DNA of 64,000 bases from Cyrtodaria siliqua (taxonomy: Eukaryota > Mollusca > Bivalvia > Adapedonta > Hiatellidae): positions 266,831 through 330,830 of the forward strand of contig JAWPHD010001349.1 of NCBI GenBank assembly GCA_037043455.1. The letters run 5' to 3'. Position numbers and translations under genes: made by a program. Under the pieces are notes generated by a model that was not told where the DNA came from, searched no databases, and saw only the letters and a program-made list of their open reading frames with translations. Of this stretch, positions 21,550-33,344 are shown piece by piece. Position 1 is the first letter of the stretch, and each line of letters starts with the position of its first letter.

Positions 21550-22018
21550 CACTGAACGACTAAAAACGCAACAGGGAAATAAACTAAGATAACTGACATA
21601 TTTCAGTAGAAATTAAATTTTAATTTAATCTATTCTATTTAGCAATATCTACAGTTGATTTGCTGAAAATTTCATTCAAACTGATCAACATTAAACTTGT
21701 TAAATTCAAAATATAACAGTACTACCACCAAAAGCAAAAGTAACAATATCCACCATTAGCGGCAATGCACGCCTGACATCTCCTACGCATATTGGGATAT
21801 ACCGGGTATTAGTTTTGACTTTTGCTTTTGGGGGTCGTACTGTTATGCTCTGAATTTAACAAGTTTATTGTTGATCAATTTGAATGAAATTTTCAGCAAA
21901 TCATATACAAATCAAATACAACAACTGTAGATATTATTAAATAGAATAGATAATTTCTACTGAAATATGTCAGTTATCTTAGTTTATTTCCCTGTTGTGT
22001 TTTTAAAGTCGTTCAGTG
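21550..22018. mobile_element. Tc1/mariner-type MITE with TA target duplication
   Basis: It starts CACTGAACGACTAAAAACGC and ends in the inverse GTCGTTCAGTG, flanked on both sides by TA (21548-21549, 22019-22020). The inverted arms extend about 200 bp. The centre, read on the minus strand at about 21745-21795, encodes MRRRCQACIAANGG, a motif like the C-terminal end of Tc1-like transposases. It is a deletion derivative of an autonomous transposon. Confidence 0.8.
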
Positions 22019-22378
22019 TATGTCATTTAAGAGATAAGGGACTATTCTAACATGTTACAAATGCAATCGTGAATTGTTAGATTTTTTTTTGATAAATACA
22101 CTTCCATTAATTACATGGTATAATGTTATCACCAGCTAGTACCTTTAAAAAGCAAAATATTGTACTATACTAAATTAATATACTATATTCACAAAGTGCA
22201 TGTATGTATAAAACTCAAATCTGTCATTGTTAGGAACAGAACGAATATAAACTTTAAAAAAAAAGGGGAAAAAAAGAAGGATAAATAGGCGCATTAACTG
22301 GTGCGGTTATAGCTAAACATGCACATAAGCTATTGCGTGCAATAAATTGAAATGTGGACATTTTTATAATAGAACAGA
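22019..22378. other. Intergenic
   Basis: AT-rich, with an A-tract near 22255-22275. No feature recognised. Confidence 0.3.
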
Positions 22379-22810
22379 ACAGAGCAGATTTTTATTTTGT
22401 CGAATACATATAGTATCTAGTCATCAGAACATACTACACAATCTAATTACAACACATGGTAGGGATTCACACATGCGGAAGAACACACGCACGCACGTAC
22501 ACAGTTCATGAGGAAAACCTTATATATATGTACACAACTACGTAGAATTAAATGGGTTACGTAAAAGAAATACTTCTTTAATTCACACATTTAACAACAT
22601 TATGAATCTCTTTATGTTTAGCAATTCAATACATTTAATAACATAAAGGTTTTGATAATAATAAGCCTTAATATACATTTTGCGAATATGTTCATAGACA
22701 GGACAAATTAAAATAAACCGATATTCGTCTTCTATGTCCATATAATTATAAATAGTACAGTATCGTTGACTTATATCAGTTCTATGTTGTGCTTATCTGC
22801 AGGTTTCGAC
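22379..22810 (-). pseudogene. LINE ORF2 C-terminal fragment and 3' UTR
   Basis: On the minus strand a frame at about 22565-22805 carries RYCTIYNYMDIEDEYRFILI followed by CPVYEHIRKM. This matches the C-terminal zinc-binding block of many animal LINE polymerases (C-x2-C ... EDE-HF-x3-C pattern), with the second cysteine replaced by tyrosine. It is followed by a likely 3' UTR that reaches about 22379, where a CTGTTCTGTTCT tail-like repeat lies. All upstream domains are missing, consistent with 5' truncation during retrotransposition. Confidence 0.6.
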
Positions 22811-22850
22811 TCTGAGGAATATGGTGTACGATCGGGGTCAAAACTACAGA

Positions 22851-23050
22851 TGTAGGTGCACCTATAAAAAAAGTGTAGGTGCACCTATAAAAAGTATAGG
22901 TGCACCTATACTTTTTATGGGTGCACCTGTAAAATTATAGGTGCACCCATAAAATTGTAGGTGCCCATAAAATATATAGATGTACCTATAAAATATATAG
23001 GTGCACCTACACTTTTACAGGTGCACCTATAAATATGGGTGCACCTGCAT
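22851..23050. repeat. Array of ~20 bp units centred on palindrome GGTGCACC
   Basis: About ten units of the type TATAGGTGCACCTATAAAA recur at roughly 20 bp spacing from 22851 to 23050; some are degenerate (GGTGCCC, TGTACC). Because each unit is itself palindromic the array has no orientation and can form many alternative hairpins. Confidence 0.85.
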
Positions 23051-24039
23051 TGTTAATGAACAGGGTCAAAAGTCTCGTCCAATCAAATTCCTTGTTACAG
23101 ACTGAGACATTGTAGTTACGGGGTTAAATTAAAAACTTCTTCAATATTTTATCACAACAATATACAATTCTACAACACGTTCTGCTGAAATATTATCTAT
23201 AATTTATAAAAATCGTTTCTTTCTACAGAAAATTATCCACATGGTAGGGAAGACATACATTTAAGACATATAATCCAATGGTACATCGATGAATACTATA
23301 TTAGATGAGAAATAACCTTTTTTGTAAAGACATCATATTGGTATTTGTTTGCTTATTAAACAAGTGTGTTTGTGTACACTGATTCGTACATTATAGCATT
23401 CGTTTTAAAAAAACAAAAGTATTCAGTGTGTTACTTTTTTTTCTGTCGGAAGAATATCATTTTGTTGCATCAAACAAATGTATAGATTTATTCAAGTAGA
23501 AATACGATTTTTGTGTATGCCTTTATTTTAATTTCATATTTGAGTAGTGTTGAATAGTGTGAGAATAAGTAAGTGTCTTAACACTTACTGCATTATAGAA
23601 AACAATATCTACACATAGTACACATATATATGCACGATTTTTAATTCTTTATTTATTTTTTAAAAGTGTACATACCGATCGATCATAAATTCTAGTTTCC
23701 AACTATTCCTAAAGATCACACGCACTTCCTTTTGTTTCTTCGTATTAGACTATTTGTACTTATAAACAGTCTAATGTATTCATGAACACTTACAAGACAC
23801 ATCTAGAAGTTGAACTAATAAAAAAATGGTAAGTGGCCAAATGCATTGTATAAACCTAGCTAAACATCACTTGTATTACTTTTAATTGATCATTTATTAC
23901 CGCCAGAGCGGATATCGGGGTAATAAAAGTGCCTGCTTTTTCTCACCTCCTCGACAAATGTTTTCACAAGAACGGCGTGTTCTACCCGCAAATGTCCAAT
24001 CAAGCATGATTAATTACAGGATAATTTATTTTATTTAGA
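23051..24039. other. Intergenic
   Basis: AT-rich sequence without recognised genes or clear repeats. A CCGCCAGAGCGGATATCGG segment near 23903 is locally GC-rich. Confidence 0.3.
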
Positions 24040-24860
24040 AATTTAACATGTAAGTAGTAAGTAAGTAATATTGTATTAAAGTGTCACATATAAAATACAG
24101 TTACAATTACAAAGGTGTCAATACACGAAATTAGGTTGAATTAACCGCTGTTGTTGACACCGTTTTTAGCACATATTTAGGCATTAAACAGACCTGTTGG
24201 CAAGGTCTAGATCAGCTTCAAAATTCAAAATTACACCTTTAAAAGTCCAGACTCTATTGTGCCCATCGCGTCAGGTATACCCTGACGTGTTCGTTGGCGG
24301 ACGGACTATAAACCTTAGAATTACACACACACACACACGTTACAATTACAAATAGTATACAACATTGTTATTTGATAACCTGCCATCATAGGCATATGAA
24401 CCACTATAAAACACAATTGTACATGTTAAAACATAATAAAAGTTACAAATGTATTGCATTAAATATATTCAATAATTAAAGCTATTATTTAGTATTCGTT
24501 TACACATAATTAACATGAAAACTACAATTAAATTCCAAACTCTGTGACATTATTTAAAAAAAACAACAACATTTATTTTAATTACTTTTATAACACAGTT
24601 ATGCATTTTTACAATGCTAAAGAGCGTCGTTTATACATATTTAAAAGTACGTTTGCTAATATGTGCTGTAGCATATCACAGTCAATTAAGAATGTTAATT
24701 TTTCAGTTGATATAAACAGCGAAAACCTGTTTTCAGCTTGATATTCTGCATTAAAAAGTTCATATCTAACATCTGAATAAAACTCGCAGTCAATCAAAAA
24801 ATGAGTTTTATCCTCGATTGTTGATGTTACAATATTTACAAACTCGTTCAGGGACATGTT
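24040..24860 (-). pseudogene. LINE ORF2 C-terminal fragment and 3' UTR
   Basis: The minus-strand frame at 24609-24857 (82 codons) contains IEDKTHFLIDCEFYSDVRYE, the ED-x2-HFL-x2-C-x2-Y block of LINE polymerase C termini, and ends NVLLNMYKRRSLAL, similar in layout to the end of many such ORFs. Downstream on the minus strand lies a likely 3' UTR down to a TTACTTACTTACTAC-type tail at about 24047-24070. The copy lacks the endonuclease and RT domains. It is not the same copy as 22379-22810, and the two differ in sequence, so two LINE 3' ends lie 2 kb apart in the same orientation. Confidence 0.6.
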
Positions 24861-25889
24861 TTTTTGGTCGAGTATATCCCCTGTTTCAATTGATAAGGGA
24901 ACATTATATACAAGGGCGTAGTAATGATTTTAGGTTGTACGCACACAAATAAATTTTAAGTTAAACATCGTAGATGCGAATGTTTTAGAGTCGTGTTGTA
25001 TTCCACCCCTCTCAGATAATGCAAAATCAAGCCCTCTGCCTTTATATGTATATACATTTTTAAAACAACACGAAATCATACCAAAACAGTAAAAATAAAC
25101 GTAATTTAGATGTGCATCTAGGTGAATAGAAATATTAAGTAATTTCCATAGCCAAGGCCGTGGGGGTGCGTTTCTTATGGCAAGTTTTTTTTGTAAGCGT
25201 GTTTTGTATGCCCACATACGGGTACGAAAGAAATGAAAAACGAATGTAGCATTTTCAGTGATTATTATCACACTACCAAACCTACCCTCTCCATAAAAAA
25301 GTGAGTACAAAATAATTGAAATATAAAGCTTTATTTAGATTGTACAAGAATACAAAGAACCTTGTCAGATTACAGCATTTTCAGTACGTGTATATATTAA
25401 TTTCTTTTGTGAGAGGACCCCACCCACCTCTCATACACACAGTGTGTGAGGGAGCATCAGATTGAAGCGTTTTAGGTATATGTTTTTATTCAGGATTTTT
25501 CAGAGGAAGCTATCCCCCAACCTACACGACACCACCGCATCCCGCCCACCCACTTCGACTAAATTACGCGCACCCAATGTCAGGCCTGATAGTATACACT
25601 ACTATATCTTTGTTTAACTTGTATTGATGATGACAATGCTTAGCTTTGAATGAAGTAAATTATAAATAGTGTCTTTATTTCTATTAACATGTATCATGTA
25701 TACGAATCTCATTACAATCAGACCCTCTTTTACTCTACGATACTCTACGCTATAAGCGAAGAGTATCAAGAGTATCAAAGTGTAATTAGGATTTGATGTT
25801 AAGGAGATTGATAAAATAGAAATCTACTTATTATAACATTATTATAGCTTGACGACAACTATAACTTATTCGTGTTGTAATTATTTAAA
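24861..25889. other. Intergenic
   Basis: A 126-codon minus-strand frame at 24930-25310 has no recognisable domain and I do not call it. A short direct duplication of TACTCTACGATACTCTACGC lies near 25731. No other feature. Confidence 0.3.
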
Positions 25890-26200
25890 TGTTGAAGTTT
25901 AAACTCTGAAGTCTGAAGTGTGAACTCTGAAGTGTGAACATTTAAGTCTGAACTTTGAAGTCTGAAGTCTGATATCTGAACTCTGAACTCTGAACTCTGA
26001 AGTTTGAACTCTAAAGTTTGAACTGTGAAGTCTGAAATATGAACACTGAAGTATGAACTTTGAAGTGTGAAGTTTGAAGTCTGAAGTCTGAAGTCTGAAA
26101 TATGAACTCTGAAATCTGAACTCTCAAGTCTGAACTCTGAACTCTGAACTCTGAATTCTGAAATTTGAAGTGTGAAGTGTGAAGTATGAACTCTAAAGTC
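25890..26200. repeat. Irregular heptamer repeat (TGAACTC)n
   Basis: Words such as CTGAAGT, CTGAACT and TTGAAGT recur about every 7 bases for 300 bp with frequent single-base variation. Confidence 0.85.
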
Positions 26201-26659
26201 GGAGTTGAATTAAATTAGCACGAATAAGTGTTCGTTGTCGTCAAGCTTTTGTAGAGATCTATATTTTATATACAAAGTAAATAACATTCTCATAAAGAAA
26301 ATGTTATAGGTCCAACAGGAAGATTCGCATTCACAGAATACAGTCACTCCAACAAGTATTACAACGCGAAGGTGATTCAAAAGCACATCACAAACATATA
26401 AGGGTTGACAACAGGGGTACCGCCTTGGAATGGTCAGTGGCAAACAGGACCACCGGGGAGTTTAAACCGGATTAAGTGTGCACCAAACATCACTCTTAAC
26501 CTGTCATCATCCCTAAACAACAGGACAGTGTAACTAAAAATAATCCCCACCAAGTTAGCCCTTTACATTTGAGAAAGCTTAGCTATGTGTTACAAGAAGA
26601 AACACAGACATGTTCATGTCATATCAAAATATAACCTAAGACGCTAATCTCATATGTAC
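26201..26659. other. Intergenic
   Basis: No gene recognised. Confidence 0.3.
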
Positions 26660-27098
26660 GGTGTCCTGTTTGGGGCCAGATACAATGTCGCAGTGTCGAC
26701 AATGCGACGCCCGACAACGCGACATCGCGACATCGCGATACGACAATGCGACATTGCGATATGACAACTCGACATTGCGATACGACATCGCGAAATTGCG
26801 ATACGACATCGCGACAATTATAACGTAATGTCGCGATGTGGTTGGCGACATTACGACAATTACGAAAAGAATGTTGTATTGTCGTGGGCGACATTACGAC
26901 AATACGACATAATACGACATTGCGATACGACATCACGACATAATTGTCACGAAGTCGTATCGCAATGTCGCGTTGTCGTATCGCAATGTCGAGTTGTCGT
27001 ATCGCAATGTCGCACTGTCGTATCGCGATGTCGCGTTGTCGGGCATCGCATTGTCGCCCACGACAATGCGACATCGTATCTGGCCCCAACCGGACACC
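26660..27098. mobile_element. Foldback element with CGACAT-rich arms
   Basis: Terminal repeats GGTGTCCTGTTTGGGGCCAG (26660) and the inverse CTGGCCCCAACCGGACACC (ending 27098) are flanked by GTAC on each side (26656-26659, 27099-27102), a likely 4 bp target duplication. The interior is made of short words such as CGACATCGCGAC and CGATACGACAATGCGACATT in inverted order, so both strands contain long open frames of low complexity. These are artefacts, not genes. Confidence 0.75.
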
Positions 27099-27298
27099 GT
27101 ACATATATATGTACTCGATGACTTGTCTGACGTCAGCGTATGAAGGGGTTAACCGCAAAGGGCACGACAAAACGGAGTGAAAGACATTCATCAAACGTTT
27201 CCCGCCTTAAAGGATTTAGGAACACGTTATAGAGTCCACCGCCCGTCCGGTCAATCAAAGAGGAAAGTATAATTGCAAACTGTAGAAGGGTCTACTAC
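27099..27298. other. Spacer between two related terminal repeats
   Basis: About 200 bp of ordinary sequence. No feature recognised. Confidence 0.3.
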
Positions 27299-28078
27299 GG
27301 TGTCCGGTTGGGGCCAGATACAATGTCATATTGTCGTAATGTCGCCCACGACAACGCGACATTCTTTCAATTGTATGGAAACGTTTAAGGGTCACCAGTT
27401 GTTGCGTTAATTACCTCCTTATAGACTTCGAAATTGGCGGGTTGTTGCATTGTTTCGCGTCTACTCGACCCCATTTTCTCGACTTACGGCGTATTTCTTG
27501 AATCATTTCGACTTGAAAGAATGCAACTTAGTACGATTTATCTTCACATGTCAGAAAGACTGAAGTCGACATGTTCGTCAATTAAATAAGTTTAGTTGCT
27601 GTATGTAGTCTTGACTAGTTATTTTTCAATATGTCGATAAGAACTTTGACGACTTAATCAAATTTATTTAGAAACGTTTAAGGGTCACCAGTTGTTGCGT
27701 TAATTACCCCTTTTAAACTTCGAAATTGTCGGGTTGTTGCACTGTTTCGCGTCTTCTCGACCCCATTTTCTCGACTTACGGCGTGTTTTTTTAATCATTT
27801 CGACTTGAAAGAATGCAACTTATTACGATTTACCTTCACATGTCAGAAAGACTGAAGTCGACATTTTCGTCATTTAAATAAGTTTAGTTGCTGTATGTCG
27901 TCTTGACTAGTTAAATTTCAATATGTCGATAATAAATTTGACGACTTAATCACATTTAATACGTCATGTCGTCATCAATGTTGTACACTTATCGACATTA
28001 AACAGGACAAATCGAAAAAAAATATCACCAAATCACCCCCGTCCGCCCCACCCACTATGGGCCCAGGGCAGACGTTCG
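27299..28078 (+). mobile_element. Family X left end: terminal repeat plus duplicated 293 bp unit
   Basis: GGTGTCCGGTTGGGGCCAGAT starts at 27299 and the terminal repeat ends near 27377. Two direct copies of a 293 bp unit follow, starting GAAACGTTTAAGGGTCACCA at 27378 and 27671. One copy of this unit is present in reverse complement at 33430-33775. The opposite-facing terminal repeat is at 63712-63840. Confidence 0.65.
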
Positions 28079-28370
28079 ATTTTGCGAAATAAAAAAATCG
28101 TTTGATATGTTGTTTATCTTGTATAGACGATTACATATACTAAGTTATTTGCAAAAATATGAATAAATGAAAGTGTAATTGAATATTTAGTTTATTTGAC
28201 CCCCCTGAGGGCATCTGGGCTCGGAGACAAAAAGAATGTTGCTCTTGCACGCCGTCATCATATGTTGATGTCATACCCTAAGTTTGGTTGAATTCCGTTC
28301 AGCGGTTTAGGAGGAGATGCGGTAACGGACAGACGGACAGACGGACAAACAGATGCAATTTTAATATACC
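28020..28370. repeat. Dispersed repeat ending in (GGACA)n
   Basis: Second copy of the repeat at 17930-18300, with the same order of shared words and ending in GGACAGACGGACAGACGGAC at about 28327-28347. It overlaps the inner edge of the family X left end. Confidence 0.65.
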
Positions 28371-28780
28371 TTGTTTTTTCCTCCAATATCCAATACGTTG
28401 TTTTTTCCTACCATATCCAATACGTTATTCATATGTATACAAAAAGAAACGGTAATCTAAAACAATAATAGTAAATACGGCACATGCACATGCCCTTTCA
28501 TCACCAACCTGTGGCTGATACGCCACAAGGGAAGTCATGACTGGCCACCATTATCGACCGTAATTAACCTTTTCCTCACCGCGGTAGCCTAGACACCCAG
28601 TGATCCTCGGCGAACAAGTGGTGAATGAGCTGCCGCCTTACCTCAGTCCAGACATCAACCACAATATATGCAATGTCCGAGGCATAACAACCACCAACTC
28701 ACAGCAACCACACAACTCTACCCAACAAAATACCCCAACATTAAAACATAAACACACGTGTTGAACCGAACAGACCACAG
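28371..28780. other. Intergenic, locally GC-richer
   Basis: A duplicated phrase (TTGTTTTTTCCT-CCA/ATATCCAATACGTT) lies at 28371-28425. A GC-richer block at 28490-28720 is interrupted in every frame. No gene is supported. Confidence 0.3.
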
Positions 28781-28929
28781 TTCGATGCCCATAAGTATCA
28801 ATATGCTGCAAATGGATACGCTAATCACCCCCAAGATAGCGTGATACAGGCATATGCCAACATACTCACTTCTGTAGCAACAAAAGATGCAAGCACAGCC
28901 ATAGTTGGATTCACGGCACATCTACAATG
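28781..28929 (+). other. Exon-like open segment, unknown product
   Basis: Between CCACAG and CAATG|GTGTAC lies a frame of about 50 codons reading FDAHKYQYAANGYANHPQDS then VIQAYANILTSVATKDASTA. Its composition is protein-like and unlike the AT-rich flanks, and it is followed directly by dispersed repeat DNA (28935-29010). It could be an exon of an uncalled gene or a retroposed fragment. I do not recognise the family. Confidence 0.3.
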
Positions 28930-30289
28930 GTGTACTATGTCAGAAGGGGTGGGGATGAACACCTGGGCCAATGCTGGTGGGATGGTTGTATCCGTCTGTT
29001 CATGCCAAGTGAGTGTATATGAGAAGATTTTCAATTCAAAATTGCTCTTCGCAAAGTAAGAATTTTTAAAACGCGCGGCATTATCGGAATTATCAAAATG
29101 CGCGGTTCAATTCCGGAATCGTCCGTGCGCACAGTAGGAATTAGCACACATTAAGGATATGTTGGTTCTAGTGGTTAATTGTAATACCTTCGTTAATTGT
29201 TAATTGCCTTCGTTAATAATGCTGGAAGAACTTGTGGCTCAAACATTTTGTTTTGATGTAAAATAAAAGCAATAACGTATGTTTAAATTGCAAGTATACG
29301 CATGATGCAACATGTGTTTATCTCCTCATTGTCTATAAAATGTACATTAATATCCACTATTTATTAAGTATCATTCAAATATTCAAATGCCATTAATAAC
29401 AATACCATAAACTGGTAATTTATTCTCAAACGGTCTGTGTAAATGATTGATTTAGTACATTTGGCAGACGACAGATGTTCTGAACAATAAGACAATTTGA
29501 CATTTAATATGTGTGTATATCTTATCAGTATAATGCTTTAATAAATATGATTAAAACAGGCAAATGCAATTAGTAGTAGCTGTAGCTTTAACACCTGACG
29601 CATGTATTGAGTAATTGGCGTGTATGTTATTCGACAGATGTTCAATATTTGAATTCATTTGTAGATGCCAGTATATACGAAGGTATATGGCAACAAACAA
29701 GGGTCCCATGTTTTTGGCGATTTTCGTCCGTATGTCCGTCTACGCGTTTTGGTAAACGTTTTTGGTTAAAGTTTTTGTTTTTCCTCATTTCTCGAAAACG
29801 AATTGCCGGAAAGCTTTTAAACAGTTAAAATGGTGAATTCGAAATCCGACGTTAGCACCACTGTGCAACACTTGTTTATATTTTCTTAGCCATAATGTAG
29901 CTCCTTATTTCAGTAATATAAATCCGCGCTTTATTGTTGGAGGGCTTTAGCTTATTTTCTCAATAATTAAGTTCATGTTAATTATTTACCAAACCAAACT
30001 ATGATTTTGTTTGATACATTTTATCTTTTATAACAGACGGATGAAACAATTAAGCATACGTAAATAGAAATAAATAGGTTTCAAACACTGTATTCCTTTT
30101 CAAATTCCAACACAAATTCGTACTTTACGCAAAACATTCTCAAATTGCGCCGACACATGGTGCATGTTTTATATCGATTAACACCTTGCGCAATTCCGGA
30201 ATAGTCCTGCACAATTCCGGAATCGTCGGGCATTTTAAGAATTCTTACTTTGCGCAGAGCAGTTCCGGAATGGTCCATATTCTCACATT
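28930..30289. other. Intergenic with repeat fragments
   Basis: A dispersed repeat fragment lies at 28935-29010 (GCCAATGCTGGTGGGATGGTTGTATCCGTCTG). Short GCGCGG and TTCCGGAAT words recur near 29073-29125 and again near 30190-30270 (CAATTCCGGAAT). No gene. Confidence 0.35.
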
Positions 30290-32052
30290 GCTTATAACAT
30301 ATATATGGTTATATGGTGGGGAGTTCAACGTTTTCCAAGTTAAGACCTTTGTGCTACATGTCCTTAGTGGGGACGGACCCTAGGCCGATACTGGTTGGAT
30401 GGATGTATCCCTCTCTTTATGCTCAGTAAGTGTATAACTGCGGTTTCAGAGAAGAAAGTTAACTCTTTTAAGGTTTTTCCCTATACAAGTTTGTGCAAAA
30501 CATGTGACCTCTGCGGTAGTGCCAAATTTGACCCCATGGTCACGATTTGAACGAACTTGATAGAGGATCATATACTTATGATACATGCACAATATTAGAC
30601 CTATAGCTTTACCTCTTATACTACATGCAATATATGAGAGCTCTATACCTTGTGTCCTCAGAGGAGAAGATGTTTTCATTTTGAATCTATATAAGTCTAT
30701 GTAAAACAAGTGATCGCTGGGGCGTGGTCAAATTTAACGTCAGGGTCGCCATTTAAAACTTGATAGAGGCCTAATGGTAAATAGTAAACCTCTAGCTCAT
30801 GTAGTTTCAGAGAAGAAGATTTGTTTAAGATTTTCCTATACAACATTATGTAAAACTGTGACTCCTGGTCCGACTTTGACCCCAGCGTCATCATTTGAAC
30901 AAACTTGGTAGTGAACCATAAGCTGATACTACAGGTTATATATGAAAGCTCTGTGCCATGAGTTTTTAGAGAAGAACGTGTTTCAAGGTTTTCCCTATGC
31001 CAACAATACATATGACCATGTATCAAATACATAAATTGAGACAATCACATAAAGCTAACTTAACCAAAGTTAAGTTACCTAACCAAGGTTAAGTTTGGGG
31101 AAATAATGCAAAATATGACCTTGACCTTGGTATTTTTTGTCATTCAGTTATGTCCACCAATGCCAACAATACATATGACCAAGTATCAAACAAAGAAAAT
31201 GAGGCAATCACATGTATACAGTTAACTGAGGTTAAGTTACCTAACCAAGGGGAAGACTGGGGAAAATAATGCATAATATGACCTTGACCTTGGTATTTTT
31301 TTTTTCGTTCAGTGATGTCCACCAATGCCAACAATACATATGACCAAGTATCAAACAAAGAAATTAAAGTTATCAGAAAAAAAAGTTAACTGAGGTTAAC
31401 TTACCTATCAAAACTGATGACGCAAAAATTGACCTTAACCTTGGCATTTTTTGTCGTTCAGCGATGTCCACCAATGCCAACAATACATATGACCAAGTAT
31501 CAAACAAAGAAATTAAAGTTATCAGAAAAAAAAGTTAACTGAGGTTAACTTACCTAACAAAACTGATGACGCAAAACATGACCTTGACCTTGGCATTTTT
31601 TGTCGTTCAGCGATGTCCACCAATGCCAATAAAACATATGACCAAGTATCAAAGACATAAAGTGAGGCAATCACATAAAGTTAACTGAGGTTAAGTTACC
31701 TTACCAAGGTTAAGTTACCTAACCAAAGTTAAGTTACCTAACCAAGGTTAAGTTTGGGGACAATAAGCAACATATGACCTTAACCTTGGTAATTTGTGTC
31801 GTTCAGAGATGTCCACCAATGCCAACAATACATATGACCAAGTATCCAATAAAGAAAATGAGGCAATCACATGTATACAATTAACTGAGGTTAAGTTACC
31901 TAACCAAGGCTAAGATTTGGGAAAATAACGCAAAATATGACTAGACCTTGGTAATTTTGGCGTGATGATGTACCCAACAAAGCATTTGACAAAGTTTCAT
32001 AAAAATCAAGTGACTGCTTTGTCTCGCTACCCACTATCGTGGGCGAGAGAAA
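30290..32052. mobile_element. Second tandem-cored element: array A, array B and terminal hairpin
   Basis: Array A units (CAGAGAAGAAGATTTG..., GACCCCAGCGTCATCATTTGAACAAACTTG) at 30440-30980 are followed by about six array B units (GATGTCCACCAATGCCAACAATACATATGACC, GTTAACTGAGGTTAAGTTACC, ATGACCTTGACCTTGG) at 30990-31980. The end is the hairpin GTCTCGCTACCCACTATCGTGGGCGAGA at 32021-32048. Its order is the same as 3180-5260, making this the better-preserved of the two copies. Confidence 0.6.
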
Positions 32053-33344
32053 AACGGTTATGGTCATTCAATTTATTACATCTTCCGTAAAAGAAAGATA
32101 TATGTCGACGTGTACATGTCAACAACTACCTTTGTATATGGTCATGCCGTTTTAATCTATATCCATAAATCCTTTTGTTATTACACCTTAATTATTATTG
32201 ACAAAGAATATTGTTTTCATTATCTAAAAAAGAATATTTACTGCGACCAAGTCGTTATCTTAAGATGTTTTAATACTATGTATTACGTTAAAACGACATA
32301 TATTATAGAATGATGACATCATCTGGGGGTATATTAAAGCTTCCATGAATTATACTAAATTGTTTAAAATTAAATGCGAACCTTAAACTGTTTCACAGTA
32401 CTGAGTAGTAATAGTTTATAATTAATCAATAAACACAGACCTAATAACTATTAATATGTCTGTGATATAAAGCTAGAACCATTAAAAGAAATTCGGTAAA
32501 CGTGTCCATTTTAAAATTATAGCCAGTATATATTACAACTGTATCTTTTCAAGTTTTTTAACAAACTGGGTCCCCATAGTCGTCGAAAGCGCGTGCATCG
32601 CTGTTATATAAAAGACACCAGTGTAGACCAATGATTTATGTTTATATTACTGTTTAATCGTGTACATAGTCTATGTCCAATTTGCAGACACAAATACAGG
32701 GTCTACTTAAGCCACGCGCACTACCGATCAATGACACTTATCGCGATCTTTGAAGGTAGATACTTGCCTCAATTTCATATCCGTGCAAACAATTATGACG
32801 CAACACATTCCTTTGACACGTCAAGCCTTTGGACGTGTCAAACTGGTATATCGCCCGGTTAGATGTTTATAGAATTATATTATAGAAACACACGGAAATC
32901 TTGAAATATTTATCAAGCATTGAAATTAGCGTCTCAATTTATTTATCCAGTATAATTTTAACGCTGCTTGCATTTACCAGCATATACATGTAATTAAAAT
33001 AATAAATATTATAGTTTTGAGTTTTCATTTTTTTTTATCTTATCCTACCATAAGTTAACATAATAATATTATTGGTGCAATATTATCAACAGTTACTAAT
33101 ATGCAAAAACAATTTTCTTTATACTATTCGTATAATTAATATTAATGATTGAACAAATGAAAGTTATGTAGAAAAATTATCGTAACGCCGTGAGTTTTGT
33201 TTTAAATCAAGATAGCCGTGTGTCCCTTTAATATTTATCGCCTAGCCTATGATACATTATTTAAAGAGACACATGGACTCTTGAAATGGGATGAATCATC
33301 AAAAGAATCACGCCGGTTTGATTAACCCAATATCATTTAAAGAT
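32053..33344. other. Intergenic
   Basis: Contains a perfect 11 bp hairpin TTTGACACGTC / GACGTGTCAAA at 32812-32842. A 74-codon frame at 32638-32862 spans it but shows no domain. The remainder is AT-rich. Confidence 0.35.

Noticed and set aside
24930..25310. 126-codon minus-strand open frame
   Set aside because: No recognised motif and no context as a gene; it lies next to LINE 3' debris.
26619..27194. Long open frames on both strands (up to 191 codons)
   Set aside because: They are produced by the CGACAT-rich inverted words of the foldback element; both strands are open and low-complexity.
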